The notes: generated by a model from the sequence alone, not told the origin. 34,721 nt of DNA from Bacteroidia bacterium (GCA_030425425.1 JAUIAO010000062.1:1-34721); one strand, 5' to 3'; positions 17,528-25,916 are shown, counted from the stretch's first letter. Numbers and translations are program-made.

Positions 17528-17998
17528 TTACTCCTTTAAAGAATAGTATTTGCAAACCAGCACATAAATTTGCCAGGGCGTTTTATTGAGACCTGAGAGA
17601 GAAATTCGATGTGTTTGCCCCTCGATATCAACAATTACCAATTCATCACCGAAAGTACCTGAGATTAATTGACCTGATTTCACCTGTTGCCACCTGATTT
17701 GATTGGTATCAAATGCCAGGACATTTTTATTCAACTTGATAGCGGGTGCGTGAAATTTGAGCCGTTTACGAGCATTCAGAAATGGAAACATAAGTAAGGC
17801 TATCACCACTCCGAAAGCCACGATAGTAAAAGTATTTCTAAAAGGAATAATATAAACTAGATAAAGCGACAGCATTGCCGGAAGGAACATAACTTCTATC
17901 CATAGCCACGTTTTTTTAGGATAAATGGCAATTTCCTGAGAGGAAAGTTTAGCCTGTTGTTGTGGGCTTAGGGTAATGTGAATTAAGGGGCGAGTCAT
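17528..17998 (-). CDS. Two-helix membrane protein with PH-like C-terminal domain
   Basis: The 156-residue protein has two adjacent membrane helices (about residues 32-50 and 55-75) followed by a roughly 75-residue all-beta region (KLNKNVLAFDTNQIRWQQVKS, then ELVIVDIEGQTHRISLSGL and a final helix). That arrangement resembles bacterial membrane-anchored PH-like domains. No catalytic motif is visible and the function is unknown. It converges on the phosphatase gene with a 2-bp gap and may be the last gene of a minus-strand run including the thioredoxin-fold genes, 76 bp upstream. Confidence 0.65.
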   Translation of the reverse strand: MTRPLIHITLSPQQQAKLSSQEIAIYPKKTWLWIEVMFLPAMLSLYLVYIIPFRNTFTIVAFGVVIALLMFPFLNARKRLKFHAPAIKLNKNVLAFDTNQIRWQQVKSGQLISGTFGDELVIVDIEGQTHRISLSGLNKTPWQIYVLVCKYYSLKE

Positions 17999-18074
17999 TC
18001 GACAAAAAGATAGTCAAAATATCTCAATTCCTGGCCTCAGAACCTTTCCAGAAGTCTGTTATTTCATGAGTGGC

Positions 18075-18722
18075 TTATGACTCTTTCCATTTGATCGTGC
18101 AGCCGATAGCTCTTTTTTCAGTTACAGAAGGTGAATTACCAGAGAGTAGAGCTTCTATTGCATCTTCCACATACTTTTCTCGCACATCGGCAATTTCTCT
18201 AGGGCTATCGTCTATCGCTCCGATATACGCTACACGATAATCACTTTTACCTTCTTTATTCAGAACATAAACATGTGGAGTTTTAGTAGCTCCATAAGCC
18301 ATGGCAGTTTTCTGTGAGTCGTCCCTTAGGTAAGGAAAAGTATATCCTTTGTCTTTTGAACGTTTCACCATTTCTTCCATACTGTCCTCTGGTTTTTGTG
18401 AAATATCATTAGGGTTGATAGCTATTACAGGAAAACCCTGAGAAGCATATTTTTTGTCTAAATCCATGATTCTGCTTTCATACAACTTTGCGTAAGGGCA
18501 CGTATTGCAAGTGAAAACAACAATAAACCCTTTTGCTGTACCATAATCAGCTAAGGATACTTTATTTCCGTCTACATTGGGAAGAGAAAAATCAGCGGCC
18601 ATATCCCCAATAGCGTAGCCTGTTTGCTCTTCAAGAGTTTCTGTGGCGTGTACAAATAGCACCGCAACGGTCACTAATAGTCCGGTAATAATTATGATAT
18701 TTTTTTTCATGGAATCAATCAT
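18075..18722 (-). CDS. Thioredoxin-fold (AhpC/TSA-redoxin type) exported protein
   Basis: The 215-residue protein has a hydrophobic N-terminal export segment and a redoxin domain opening with IGDMAADFSLPNVDGNKVSL. The active-site region is FTCNTCPYAKLYE, giving a CxxC dithiol, and the cis-proline region is TKTPHVYVLN. The C-terminus AIGCTIKWK is shared by this Bacteroidota redoxin group. It probably reduces or oxidises thiols in the periplasm; the partner is unknown. The start ATG at 18722 overlaps the TGA of the upstream TlpA-like gene (ATGA), indicating translational coupling. An in-frame ATG at 18710 gives a shorter signal peptide and is the alternative. Confidence 0.83.
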   Translation of the reverse strand: MIDSMKKNIIIITGLLVTVAVLFVHATETLEEQTGYAIGDMAADFSLPNVDGNKVSLADYGTAKGFIVVFTCNTCPYAKLYESRIMDLDKKYASQGFPVIAINPNDISQKPEDSMEEMVKRSKDKGYTFPYLRDDSQKTAMAYGATKTPHVYVLNKEGKSDYRVAYIGAIDDSPREIADVREKYVEDAIEALLSGNSPSVTEKRAIGCTIKWKES

Positions 18723-19183
18723 TTTGAATGTTGTTCTATCAATTCTAACAACTCAGGTTCAGTAAAACTTTTTTCGTAGAAAAATCTTTTTTGATTATTG
18801 CTGATCACCAAAGTGGCGGGAATTGCCCCGGTCCAATCTTCCGAAATTGAAGGAATTAATTTATCGTAATTCGTTTCATCAAGCAAATAGCTTTCAAACC
18901 CAATTTCTCTTCTTTTCAAAGTACTCTTAGCTTTTTCTATTTCTTCTTTAAAATCGAGGCTCACCAATATGATTTCTGCATTCTTATATCCTTGTAGTTT
19001 TCCAAAGGCAGGGAGCTCTTTCACACATGGACCACACCAAGATGCCCAGAAGTTAACCACTTTTATATTTTCCGTAGGTTGATTGAGTATTTTATGAAGA
19101 TCGTCAAGTTGAATGGAAGAAATACCTTGAGAATGAACCGTCAGTCCAAACGTTATCGCACTAATCGCCAAAATGAATTTCAT
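18719..19183 (-). CDS. TlpA-like thioredoxin, exported
   Basis: The 154-residue protein has a signal peptide (MKFILAISAITFGLTVHSQ) and a TlpA/ResA-type thioredoxin domain with VVNFWASWCGPCVKELPAF and the cis-proline loop GAIPATLVIS. Such proteins keep periplasmic cysteines reduced, for instance during cytochrome c maturation. An in-frame start at 19228 would hide the signal peptide, so the ATG at 19183 is chosen. It is the first gene of a coupled pair with the redoxin gene (ATGA overlap), and the two may pass electrons to each other or to shared clients. Confidence 0.85.
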   Translation of the reverse strand: MKFILAISAITFGLTVHSQGISSIQLDDLHKILNQPTENIKVVNFWASWCGPCVKELPAFGKLQGYKNAEIILVSLDFKEEIEKAKSTLKRREIGFESYLLDETNYDKLIPSISEDWTGAIPATLVISNNQKRFFYEKSFTEPELLELIEQHSK

Positions 19184-19618
19184 ATGTTTGGGTACGTAAA
19201 TTGGGTGAAATTGTTGTGGAAATAACAATTATTGTACTATTCTAAGAACCTGTAACATTCTTTTATTTCTGTAGGTAAAAATCACTTAACATTAAGGAAA
19301 CCTAATAAATGTAATTTGATACACGTATTGGCTAAGAGTGGAAATCATTGATTTCGTGGGAGTTACAAAAGGTTATCACTTTTCTAATTTTGGACAAAAA
19401 AGAGAAGATTAAATTGAGAAATAATTATTGGAGTTTTTATTCACATTTTTCCCACTTTATCCACAGGGATGGCATTTTATGAAATAACACTCTGTATTTC
19501 AGCATCTTAAGGGAAGCTGATTAAATCTAATATCTGTGGATAAGTAAAATCAATTTTAAATTTCGAAAAAAGAAGCCGAAATATTCGAATATTTTCAACC
19601 AATAGCCCGGACGGCTGG
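19184..19618. other. AT-rich gene-free region with DnaA boxes (candidate origin)
   Basis: No gene is visible in these 435 bp. The stretch is markedly AT-rich and contains three TTATnCACA-type DnaA boxes within 107 bp (annotated separately), a 16-bp perfect palindrome AAATATTCGAATATTT at 19579-19594, and a bulged hairpin (19597-19620) overlapping the stop codon of the ClC gene. It must also hold the promoter of the TlpA-redoxin pair. Confidence 0.6.
19437..19543. other. Cluster of three DnaA-box motifs
   Basis: TTATTCACA at 19437-19445, TTATCCACA at 19457-19465 and TGTGGATAA (reverse complement of TTATCCACA) at 19535-19543 all match the consensus TTATnCACA exactly. The first two are in the same orientation with starts 20 bp apart; the third faces them. 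AT-rich sequence lies on both sides. This is the signature of a DnaA-binding region such as oriC or a DnaA-titration site. A one-mismatch search was not done exhaustively. Confidence 0.5.
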
Positions 19619-21412
19619 TTATTCCTTATTTTGACGTATGAGCTTCTTGCGATAGGCATTGAAAATGCGAGACTTTGACACAAATCCTAGATATTTTCCT
19701 TCATCAATGACTGGTAAATTCCATGCTTGGGTTAATTCAAATTTATTCATCACTGATTGCATTTTTTCCTGAGGGCTTACATACGCAGGAGGCTCTTGCA
19801 TGATTGTTTTTACGACAATATCAAGCTGCTTTTCTTCATCAAACATGATTTCGCGTATATCATCTAATGTCACAATCCCCTCCAATTCTCGATTCTCATT
19901 GATTACAGGGAATATGTTTCGATTGCTTCTTTTTACCAACTCCACCAACTCTCCGAGTTTTGCATCTGGGTGAATGGTCAGCAGATCTTTTTCAACAATC
20001 TTCTTCAGGTCGATCATTCTTAAAATTATCCGGTCATTATCATGCTGGATCAAATCACCTTTTTCGATCAGATGCTTGGTGTAAATACTGTGCTTTTCAA
20101 AATAAGAAATGGTAGTGAAACTTATTGCAGAAACGAGCATCAAGGGGACAAAAAGCATATATCCACCGGTGATTTCGGCGATCAAGAATATCGCCGTAAG
20201 TGGAGCATGAAGCACACCACTCATCACGCCACACATTCCTACTAATGTAAAATTGCTCGGGCTAATTGCCGCAGAAGGCATGATGATGTTGAATACTTTC
20301 GTAAATAAAAATCCAGTAAGGCCTCCCATAAACAAAGAAGGCGCAAAAACGCCACCACTACCACCAGATCCGATAGTTATTGCTGTGGCAAATGGCTTGA
20401 CTAGAATGATCAGGAATAGTACTCCGATAATTACAAAATCCTGCTCTGCGAAGGTGTAGAAGAAGCTTCCACTAAAAAATTTTAATTCATTACCGGTAAG
20501 AAGGGCTTTGATGGATTCGTAACCTTCTCCATATATAGGAGGAAATACGAAGATCATGAGTGCGAGAGCCAATCCACCGATCATTGCTTTGACATACGGA
20601 TTATTGACTTTGAAAATGTTGTCTTCTACCAGGTAAGTGATTTTTGTAAAATACAAAGAAGCCATCCCAGATGCTACACCTAATAGAATATAGTAAGGTG
20701 TATCTGCAGCGGTAAAGGCATCTACTAGTTTGAAGGAAAACATGATGTCTTCACCAATCAAAATGATCGAAACTAGCTGACCACTTACAGAAGCAATCAG
20801 AATAGGGATGAATTTGCTGATTTTTACTTCATTGAGTATGACCTCTATGGCAAATATCACACCGGCTATCGGGGAGTTGAAAATGGCCGAAATAGCCCCA
20901 GCAGCTCCACAGCCGATCAGCAGCGTTCGCTTTTTGTAGTCAAGGTGCATGAGCCCGCCGAAATTGGAGCCGATGGCAGATCCTGTCACCACAATAGGAG
21001 CCTCCAGCCCAACCGAACCTCCAAACCCAACCGTAATGGCACTTTTGAGCATGTTGGAAAACATATATCGTTTTCTGATTCGGCTGGAAGCCTTGTGTAT
21101 GGATCTTAGAATTCTCGTAATTCCATGACCAGGAGTGTCTTTGACAATAAACCTCCGGATCATCATTGTAATCATGATCCCGATGGCCGGATAGAAAACA
21201 TAAAGAAAATTGATTTTAGTAAGGTCAATATTTTGCTGCAATATGTGCTGCAAATAATGTACACTAGACTTGAGGGTAACTGCAGCAAGTCCGGCGATCA
21301 AGCCAATCGCACTTGCAACAATCAGGATGAAGGTGTTATCATTGATGTGTCTCAGTCTCCAAACCAAGAAACGCATCATTACACCATTGAAAAATTTACC
21401 AACCCGCTCCAC
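19619..21412 (-). CDS. ClC-family chloride channel/transporter with CBS domains
   Basis: The 597-residue protein has a ClC membrane domain (about residues 20-430) and two C-terminal CBS domains (about 450-590, e.g. MDLKKIVEKDLLTIHPDAKL and VVKTIMQEPPAYVS), which commonly bind adenine nucleotides. Selectivity-filter motifs are present: PGHGITRIL, GGSVGLEAP with the gating glutamate at Glu137, and GSGGSGGVFAPS. At the site of the internal proton glutamate the sequence is FAIEV, with Val191 where Cl-/H+ exchangers have Glu, so transport mode is uncertain. The start is GTG at 21412; tandem ATGs at 21379 and 21376 are plausible alternatives giving MMRFLVWRL. Confidence 0.9.
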   Translation of the reverse strand: MERVGKFFNGVMMRFLVWRLRHINDNTFILIVASAIGLIAGLAAVTLKSSVHYLQHILQQNIDLTKINFLYVFYPAIGIMITMMIRRFIVKDTPGHGITRILRSIHKASSRIRKRYMFSNMLKSAITVGFGGSVGLEAPIVVTGSAIGSNFGGLMHLDYKKRTLLIGCGAAGAISAIFNSPIAGVIFAIEVILNEVKISKFIPILIASVSGQLVSIILIGEDIMFSFKLVDAFTAADTPYYILLGVASGMASLYFTKITYLVEDNIFKVNNPYVKAMIGGLALALMIFVFPPIYGEGYESIKALLTGNELKFFSGSFFYTFAEQDFVIIGVLFLIILVKPFATAITIGSGGSGGVFAPSLFMGGLTGFLFTKVFNIIMPSAAISPSNFTLVGMCGVMSGVLHAPLTAIFLIAEITGGYMLFVPLMLVSAISFTTISYFEKHSIYTKHLIEKGDLIQHDNDRIILRMIDLKKIVEKDLLTIHPDAKLGELVELVKRSNRNIFPVINENRELEGIVTLDDIREIMFDEEKQLDIVVKTIMQEPPAYVSPQEKMQSVMNKFELTQAWNLPVIDEGKYLGFVSKSRIFNAYRKKLIRQNKE

Positions 21413-21573
21413 GCCCCAAAGGTAATCCTTATGGTTTCAGGTTCATTTTTCTGGCACTAAATTTTAGAAATTCGGCGCAAATAATCTGACTTTTAACAGC
21501 GAAGTTTCTCTGAGATGTGAATTGGAAAAAGGCGTTACCTTAATTTCATAACCAGTAAAAAACCAATTAAAAA

Positions 21574-22365
21574 TTAAGCGATGAAACCTCCTGTTTTTTC
21601 CAGTGCCTCTTCCACATACTTGAAAGAAGAAAGTATCTCAGGTTTGCCATTCACCACGGCCACATCGTGTTCAAAATGTGCAGATGGTTTGCGGTCTGCA
21701 GTTACTATCGTCCATCCATCAGATAGCTGAATCACTCTGCGGGTTCCCATATTGATCATTGGTTCGATAGCTATCACAAGTCCCTCCTTTATTTTTGGGC
21801 CACAACCCCGTTTTCCATAGTTGGGTACTTCAGGGGATTCATGCATTTTTTTTCCTAGTCCATGTCCGACCAATTCACGAACTACTCCGTATCCAAAACT
21901 TTCGGTAAATGATTGAATAGCAAAACCAATATCCCCAATTCTTTTTCCAGCTTCACATTTTTCAATCCCCAGATACAAACTTTCTTTGGTTCTTTTCAAA
22001 AGTTTTTTGATGTCTTCGTTTATTTCACCCACAGCAAAGGTGTAAGCATGGTCACCATAGTATCCATTCTTCAGAGCACCACAGTCTAATCCCACAATAT
22101 CTCCTTCTTCCAGAGGTCTATTTGTAGGAAGTCCATGTACTACCTGCTCATTCACAGAAGTAATGATGGTATTAGGGTAATCGTAAAGCCCTAAAAATCC
22201 TGGCTTGGCACCCTGATCTCTGATAAACTCTTCCGCTAATTTGTCGAGTTCCAGCGGTGTTACACCTGGTTTGATATGTTCAGCCATGAGTCCCAATGTT
22301 TTAGAAACAATCAGGGCACTCTCGCGCATCAACTCAATCTCTTCTTTTTTCTTGTAGTGAATCAT
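21574..22365 (-). CDS. map: Type I methionine aminopeptidase
   Basis: This cytosolic dinuclear-metal enzyme removes the initiator methionine from nascent proteins. The 263-residue sequence has the family's substrate His in VVHGLP (His77) and the five metal ligands: Asp94 in GLDCGA, Asp105 in GDHAYTF, His in LVGHGLGKKMHE, Glu in AIEPMI and Glu in FEHDVAV. Length matches bacterial type Ia enzymes. The ATG at 22365 gives MIHYKKKEEIELMRES, the normal N-terminus. A TTG at 22395 lies within the upstream terminator and is rejected. It follows the SPOR gene on the same strand but is separated from it by a strong terminator, so it needs its own promoter. Confidence 0.95.
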   Translation of the reverse strand: MIHYKKKEEIELMRESALIVSKTLGLMAEHIKPGVTPLELDKLAEEFIRDQGAKPGFLGLYDYPNTIITSVNEQVVHGLPTNRPLEEGDIVGLDCGALKNGYYGDHAYTFAVGEINEDIKKLLKRTKESLYLGIEKCEAGKRIGDIGFAIQSFTESFGYGVVRELVGHGLGKKMHESPEVPNYGKRGCGPKIKEGLVIAIEPMINMGTRRVIQLSDGWTIVTADRKPSAHFEHDVAVVNGKPEILSSFKYVEEALEKTGGFIA

Positions 22366-22403
22366 GATCCGAATTAGGAGCACAAAAGTATACAAAAAGA
22401 AAA

Positions 22404-22429
22404 ACCCCTTACCATTTGTGGTAAAGGGT
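22404..22429 (-). terminator. Intrinsic terminator of the SPOR-protein gene
   Basis: An 11-bp stem with one mismatch (22404-22414 with 22419-22429) and a TTTG loop is followed on the minus strand by a T-rich run (TTTTTTCTTTTTG). It lies 33 bp beyond the stop codon of the SPOR-domain gene and separates it from map. Confidence 0.85.
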
Positions 22430-22461
22430 CTTCATAGCTATATGAAAATCTTTTATGCTCT

Positions 22462-23079
22462 TTACTTGCTTACTCCCTCGAGAACTTCTTTAATATCTAC
22501 TCTCTGTCCGTCTTTATAAGAAACAATGAATGCGTCTTTCACACCCATTTCGCGTAAATACTTCTTGAAAGTATCAGCTTCCCAGTAATCACGGAAAGCA
22601 CCTAGTGTAAACTTGTTCAGGCCGTCTGCAGACTCCTGATTGAAATTCTTTGCGTCTTTATATTTGGTCAAATCCTTTTTGGCATATGCGCCAATCTGAA
22701 CTTTGAAAACTATTCCTACATTTTCATCTATGCCACCCTGATCTGCAGCAGGTCTGGAAGGCTGTGATGGTTGATTGTTTTGCTGAGTTTTAGCATCAGA
22801 CAATTGTTTTCTCAATGTAGCAATCTGATCTTGATAAGTAGAAATCTGCTCATCTTTATCTGCCAATTTATCATCTACACCAGCCAATTCATTTTTCAGA
22901 CTTGCAGTCTGACTTTTCAAGGATTTATTTTCCTCAATTAAATTTTTGTACTGCTGTGGTTGTAGTGATTTGATTCGCTTTTTCCATTGCTTCGCTTCTT
23001 TTTTGGACATCTGTGCTGAAGCTTCAAATCCTACAGCCAGAAAGCATAACATCATTGCTAGTGTGACAATTTTTTTCAT
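22462..23079 (-). CDS. Exported coiled-coil protein with SPOR-like domain
   Basis: The 205-residue protein has a signal peptide (MKKIVTLAMMLCFLAVGFEA), a Lys/Glu-rich coiled coil (about 26-110, with SLKSQTASLKNEL), a Gln/Ser/Pro linker, and a C-terminal SPOR-like domain beginning FKVQIGAYAKKD and containing FTLGAFRDYWEADTFKKYL. SPOR domains bind glycan strands lacking stem peptides at division sites; here the domain resembles the sporulation-related repeat of Bacteroidota envelope proteins. A longer reading from 23172 lacks a signal peptide, so the ATG at 23079 is used. It has its own terminator and stands alone between map and fumC. Confidence 0.82.
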   Translation of the reverse strand: MKKIVTLAMMLCFLAVGFEASAQMSKKEAKQWKKRIKSLQPQQYKNLIEENKSLKSQTASLKNELAGVDDKLADKDEQISTYQDQIATLRKQLSDAKTQQNNQPSQPSRPAADQGGIDENVGIVFKVQIGAYAKKDLTKYKDAKNFNQESADGLNKFTLGAFRDYWEADTFKKYLREMGVKDAFIVSYKDGQRVDIKEVLEGVSK

Positions 23080-23269
23080 TTCTATTGAGTTTGTTTTTGA
23101 CAGATCTCTGTTTTGATTTTGGTAATTTAATTCATCCTGCTTTAATAGGTGACAAGCTAACTTGTTACACACGTCTCGGCCACAAGTATAATAATATTTA
23201 ATGACCTGATTAATAACATTTTAACTATCACCTACTAAAGTAGTAAAATAAGTACAGAAAAAACAAATA

Positions 23270-24673
23270 TTAGTCTTTAAGACTACCAATCATGTCTTCT
23301 GGTTTTACCCATTCGTCGAATTGTTCGCTTGTTAGCAAGCCTAATTCTATTGCCGCGGCACGGAGCGTAGTTCCTTCTTTATGTGCTTTTTTCGCAATTT
23401 TGGCAGCATTTTCATACCCAATATGGGTGTTTAGGGCAGTTACCAACATCAATGAGTTCTCCAGTTTTTCTTTGATTACCGGATGGTTTGGTTCAATACC
23501 TATAGCACAATTGTCATTGAATGACTCACAGGCATCTCCTATCAGCCTGGCAGATGTTAGCAGGTTGTAAACCATCATTGGCTTAAATACATTGAGTTCA
23601 AAATGTCCATACATTCCTCCAGCACTTACAGCCACATCATTTCCGATCACTTGTGCACACACCATGGTGAGGGCTTCTGTCTGAGTTGGGTTTACTTTAC
23701 CCGGCATGATAGATGATCCCGGTTCGTTTTCCGGAATGATAATCTCGCCAATTCCACTTCTAGGACCAGAAGCCAGCATTCTGATGTCATTACCTATCTT
23801 CATGAGACTTACTGCGAGCTGTTTCAATGCTCCGTGGGTTTCCACTATAGCGTCATGAGCAGCAAGAGCTTCAAATTTGTTTGCTGCAGTAACGAATGGA
23901 AGGCCAGAGTTTTCAGCGATTTTCTGTGCTACTAATTCCGCATATCCTGCCGGTGTATTAAGTCCAGTTCCAACCGCAGTTCCACCAAGGGCTAGCTCAC
24001 TTAAATGTTCCAATGTGTTTTTCAATGCTTTGATGCCATGATCTAGCTGAGAAACATAACCTGAAAACTCCTGACCTAGTGAAAGAGGAGTCGCGTCCAT
24101 AAAGTGTGTACGGCCGATCTTCACTACGTCCTGAAAAGCCTCAGACTTGGCTTTCAAGGTATCTCTCAGTTTCAACACTTTAGGAATGGTGTTTTCAACC
24201 ACAATCTGATATGAAGCAATGTGCATGGCCGTAGGGAAAGTGTCATTAGACGACTGGCTTTTATTCACATCATCATTTGGGTGGATGATTTTTTTATCAT
24301 CTGTTAGACTTCCTCCATTGAGTACATGAGCTCGGTTCGCAACTACTTCATTACAGTTCATGTTAGATTGAGTTCCAGAACCTGTCTGCCAAATTACCAG
24401 AGGAAATTGATCATCTAGTTTTCCTTCTAATATTTCGTCACATACTGCTCCTATAAGGTCTGCCTTCTCCTTCGGTAACACACCCAACTCCTGATTGGTC
24501 TGCGCTGCTGATTTTTTCAAAATGGCAAAAGCCCGCACAATTTCCATTGGCATGTGCATGTTTTCCCCACCTATTTTGAAATTTTCTTTAGATCGTTGGG
24601 TTTGTGCTCCCCAGTATTTTTCTGCTGGCACTTTCACTTCACCCATAGTGTCGTGTTCGATACGATATTCCAT
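23270..24673 (-). CDS. fumC: Class II fumarate hydratase
   Basis: FumC converts fumarate to L-malate in the TCA cycle; the class II enzyme is iron-free and oxygen-stable. The 467-residue sequence carries the superfamily signature [11 protein letters not shown] with the flexible-loop catalytic serine, plus [21 protein letters not shown] and [11 protein letters not shown], as in E. coli FumC (467 residues). The start ATG gives [16 protein letters not shown], the usual N-terminus. It is monocistronic and divergent from the iron locus, with a 251-bp gap. Placing an iron-independent fumarase next to an iron locus may be chance. Confidence 0.96.
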   Translation of the reverse strand: MEYRIEHDTMGEVKVPAEKYWGAQTQRSKENFKIGGENMHMPMEIVRAFAILKKSAAQTNQELGVLPKEKADLIGAVCDEILEGKLDDQFPLVIWQTGSGTQSNMNCNEVVANRAHVLNGGSLTDDKKIIHPNDDVNKSQSSNDTFPTAMHIASYQIVVENTIPKVLKLRDTLKAKSEAFQDVVKIGRTHFMDATPLSLGQEFSGYVSQLDHGIKALKNTLEHLSELALGGTAVGTGLNTPAGYAELVAQKIAENSGLPFVTAANKFEALAAHDAIVETHGALKQLAVSLMKIGNDIRMLASGPRSGIGEIIIPENEPGSSIMPGKVNPTQTEALTMVCAQVIGNDVAVSAGGMYGHFELNVFKPMMVYNLLTSARLIGDACESFNDNCAIGIEPNHPVIKEKLENSLMLVTALNTHIGYENAAKIAKKAHKEGTTLRAAAIELGLLTSEQFDEWVKPEDMIGSLKD

Positions 24674-24868
24674 ATGATATATCTAGTTATTTGATCAATA
24701 AGTATGCAAACAAAATTAAGTGTAAATGGCTACAAACCTATTTTTTTAGTTGAAATGAGTCTGATCATTTTATTCAAAATAATCACCGACTCACGGTGTA
24801 TTAATTGGTCTTGAGAATTCCCGAATGTCTATTAAAGGCTAACTCTTTACTGCTGAATTAGAACCTTA

Positions 24869-24899
24869 TTGTGAGTTTGGTGTTTTCATAGTAGGTTTG
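24869..24899 (+). promoter_or_regulatory. Predicted Bacteroidota-type promoter of the feo operon
   Basis: TAGGTTTG at 24892-24899 is a full match to the -7 element TAnnTTTG. ATTG at 24869-24872 is a three-of-four match to the -33 TTTG, with a 19-bp spacer. The predicted transcription start falls at about 24905, the first base of the inverted repeat. A small 5-bp hairpin (CACCG/CGGTG, 24784-24798) lies further upstream. Confidence 0.5.
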
Positions 24900-24904
24900 C
24901 GTAG

Positions 24905-24921
24905 TTTAGAATTATTCTAAA
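24905..24921. promoter_or_regulatory. Fur-family-like operator before the response regulator/feoAB operon
   Basis: TTTAGAATTATTCTAAA is a perfect 8-1-8 inverted repeat. Its core AATnATT and 7-1-7 geometry are those of Fur, Zur and PerR boxes. It ends 3 bp before the start codon at 24925 and overlaps the predicted transcription start, so binding should repress. The same element recurs at 28094-28110. Confidence 0.6.
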
Positions 24922-24924
24922 TAG

Positions 24925-25569
24925 ATGGATAAAATTAAGGTACTTCTTTTAGATCATCAATTTCTCACACGAGAAGGGTTAATTAATCTTATTAATCAGA
25001 GTGCTGATTATGAGTTAGTTGGTGTATTGGATCACCCGAATGAAGTGCTGGGTCAGGTGCTTACTAATCATCCGGATGTATTAGTAATGGATTATTCGGG
25101 AGATGATCCGGTATTAAGCTCTCTGGTCAAGCAAATAGTGGAGACTAATGCCACCAACGTCTTGATAGTGACGAACGAAGACCGAAAAAAGTACATCAAG
25201 GAGCTTCTTGCTTTGGGTATCAAGGGAGTGGTAACAAAAAATTGCAGCAAACAGGAGATCCTGAATGCGATTTCTGCCATATCGAATAGTAACCGGTTTT
25301 TTTGTAATAAAATTCTGGATGTAATTATGACTGAGCCACAGGAAGAACCACAACCGGCGAACTGTGATGCTACTACACTTTCTCCCAGAGAATATGAAGT
25401 GCTGAATTTGATTACAAAAGGGAACAGGACAATAGAGATTGCCGACATACTGAATGTGAGTGTTCATACGATCAACTCACATAGGAAGAATATTTTGAGA
25501 AAATTAAATTTGAAATCTCCAACAGAACTGGTCGTATATGCCATGGAAAGCGGTCTGGTGAAAGCCTGA
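24925..25569 (+). CDS. NarL/LuxR-type response regulator leading the feo operon
   Basis: The 214-residue protein has a receiver domain (about 1-120) and a LuxR-type HTH (about 148-210, with LSPREYEVLNLITKGN, IADILNVSVHTINSHRKNIL). The phosphoacceptor should be Asp56 in LVMDYSG, with the conserved Thr in IVTNED and Lys in VVTKNC. The acidic pair is incomplete: NarL has DDH where this protein has LDH (Asp10), so magnesium binding or phosphorylation may be altered. No kinase is adjacent; two HisKA_3-type kinases lie 3.8 and 6 kb downstream. It precedes feoA by 74 bp on the same strand and starts 3 bp after a Fur-like box, so it probably belongs to the iron response. Confidence 0.88.
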   Translation: MDKIKVLLLDHQFLTREGLINLINQSADYELVGVLDHPNEVLGQVLTNHPDVLVMDYSGDDPVLSSLVKQIVETNATNVLIVTNEDRKKYIKELLALGIKGVVTKNCSKQEILNAISAISNSNRFFCNKILDVIMTEPQEEPQPANCDATTLSPREYEVLNLITKGNRTIEIADILNVSVHTINSHRKNILRKLNLKSPTELVVYAMESGLVKA

Positions 25570-25643
25570 CGAAAATCATATTCTTTACCAAAGAATGGTT
25601 ATTGCGAAGCACTGAGGAGAAGGGTTATTTTGCAGATTATACT

Positions 25644-25862
25644 ATGCTGACACTAGACTCATTAAAACTAAATCAGGTCGTTAAAATCAAAGGCCTCACC
25701 CCAAATAGCCTGGCTTCCAAGTTGATGGATATGGGTATGTATCCTGGCAAATCGGTTCAAATTGTGTTCAAAGCACCTTTTGGAGACCCAATAGCGGTAG
25801 ATATGGACGGCTACACGCTTTCTTTAAGAAAAGACGAAGCTTCTCTGATAGAAGTAGAATAA
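25644..25862 (+). CDS. feoA: Ferrous iron transport protein FeoA
   Basis: The 72-residue SH3-like protein assists FeoB in ferrous iron uptake at the cytoplasmic face. Family features are an opening strand LKLNQVVKIKGL, the SLASKLMDMGMYPGKSV turn and helix, the central FGDPIAVDMDGYTLSLRKDEA, and a final LIEVE strand. A TTG at 25602 would add 14 residues with no family similarity, so ATG at 25644 is used. It lies between the response regulator gene and feoB (54 bp before feoB) in one operon. Confidence 0.92.
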   Translation: MLTLDSLKLNQVVKIKGLTPNSLASKLMDMGMYPGKSVQIVFKAPFGDPIAVDMDGYTLSLRKDEASLIEVE

Positions 25863-25916
25863 GTCTAATTTTGCAAAATCGAGAGTAAGAAAGGGAGAGG
25901 ATAAAACAACAGACCT

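Noticed and set aside
24261-24269. Single TTATTCACA DnaA-box motif
   Set aside because: It lies alone inside the fumC coding region and fits the chance expectation for the window; it serves as background for the cluster at 19437-19543.
24784-24798. CACCG/CGGTG hairpin upstream of the feo promoter
   Set aside because: A 5-bp stem with a 5-nt loop is too short to call; it has no T-run and no second copy.
24925-25569. Two minus-strand frames opposite the response regulator
   Set aside because: The plus strand encodes complete receiver and LuxR domains; the opposite frames show no recognisable domains.
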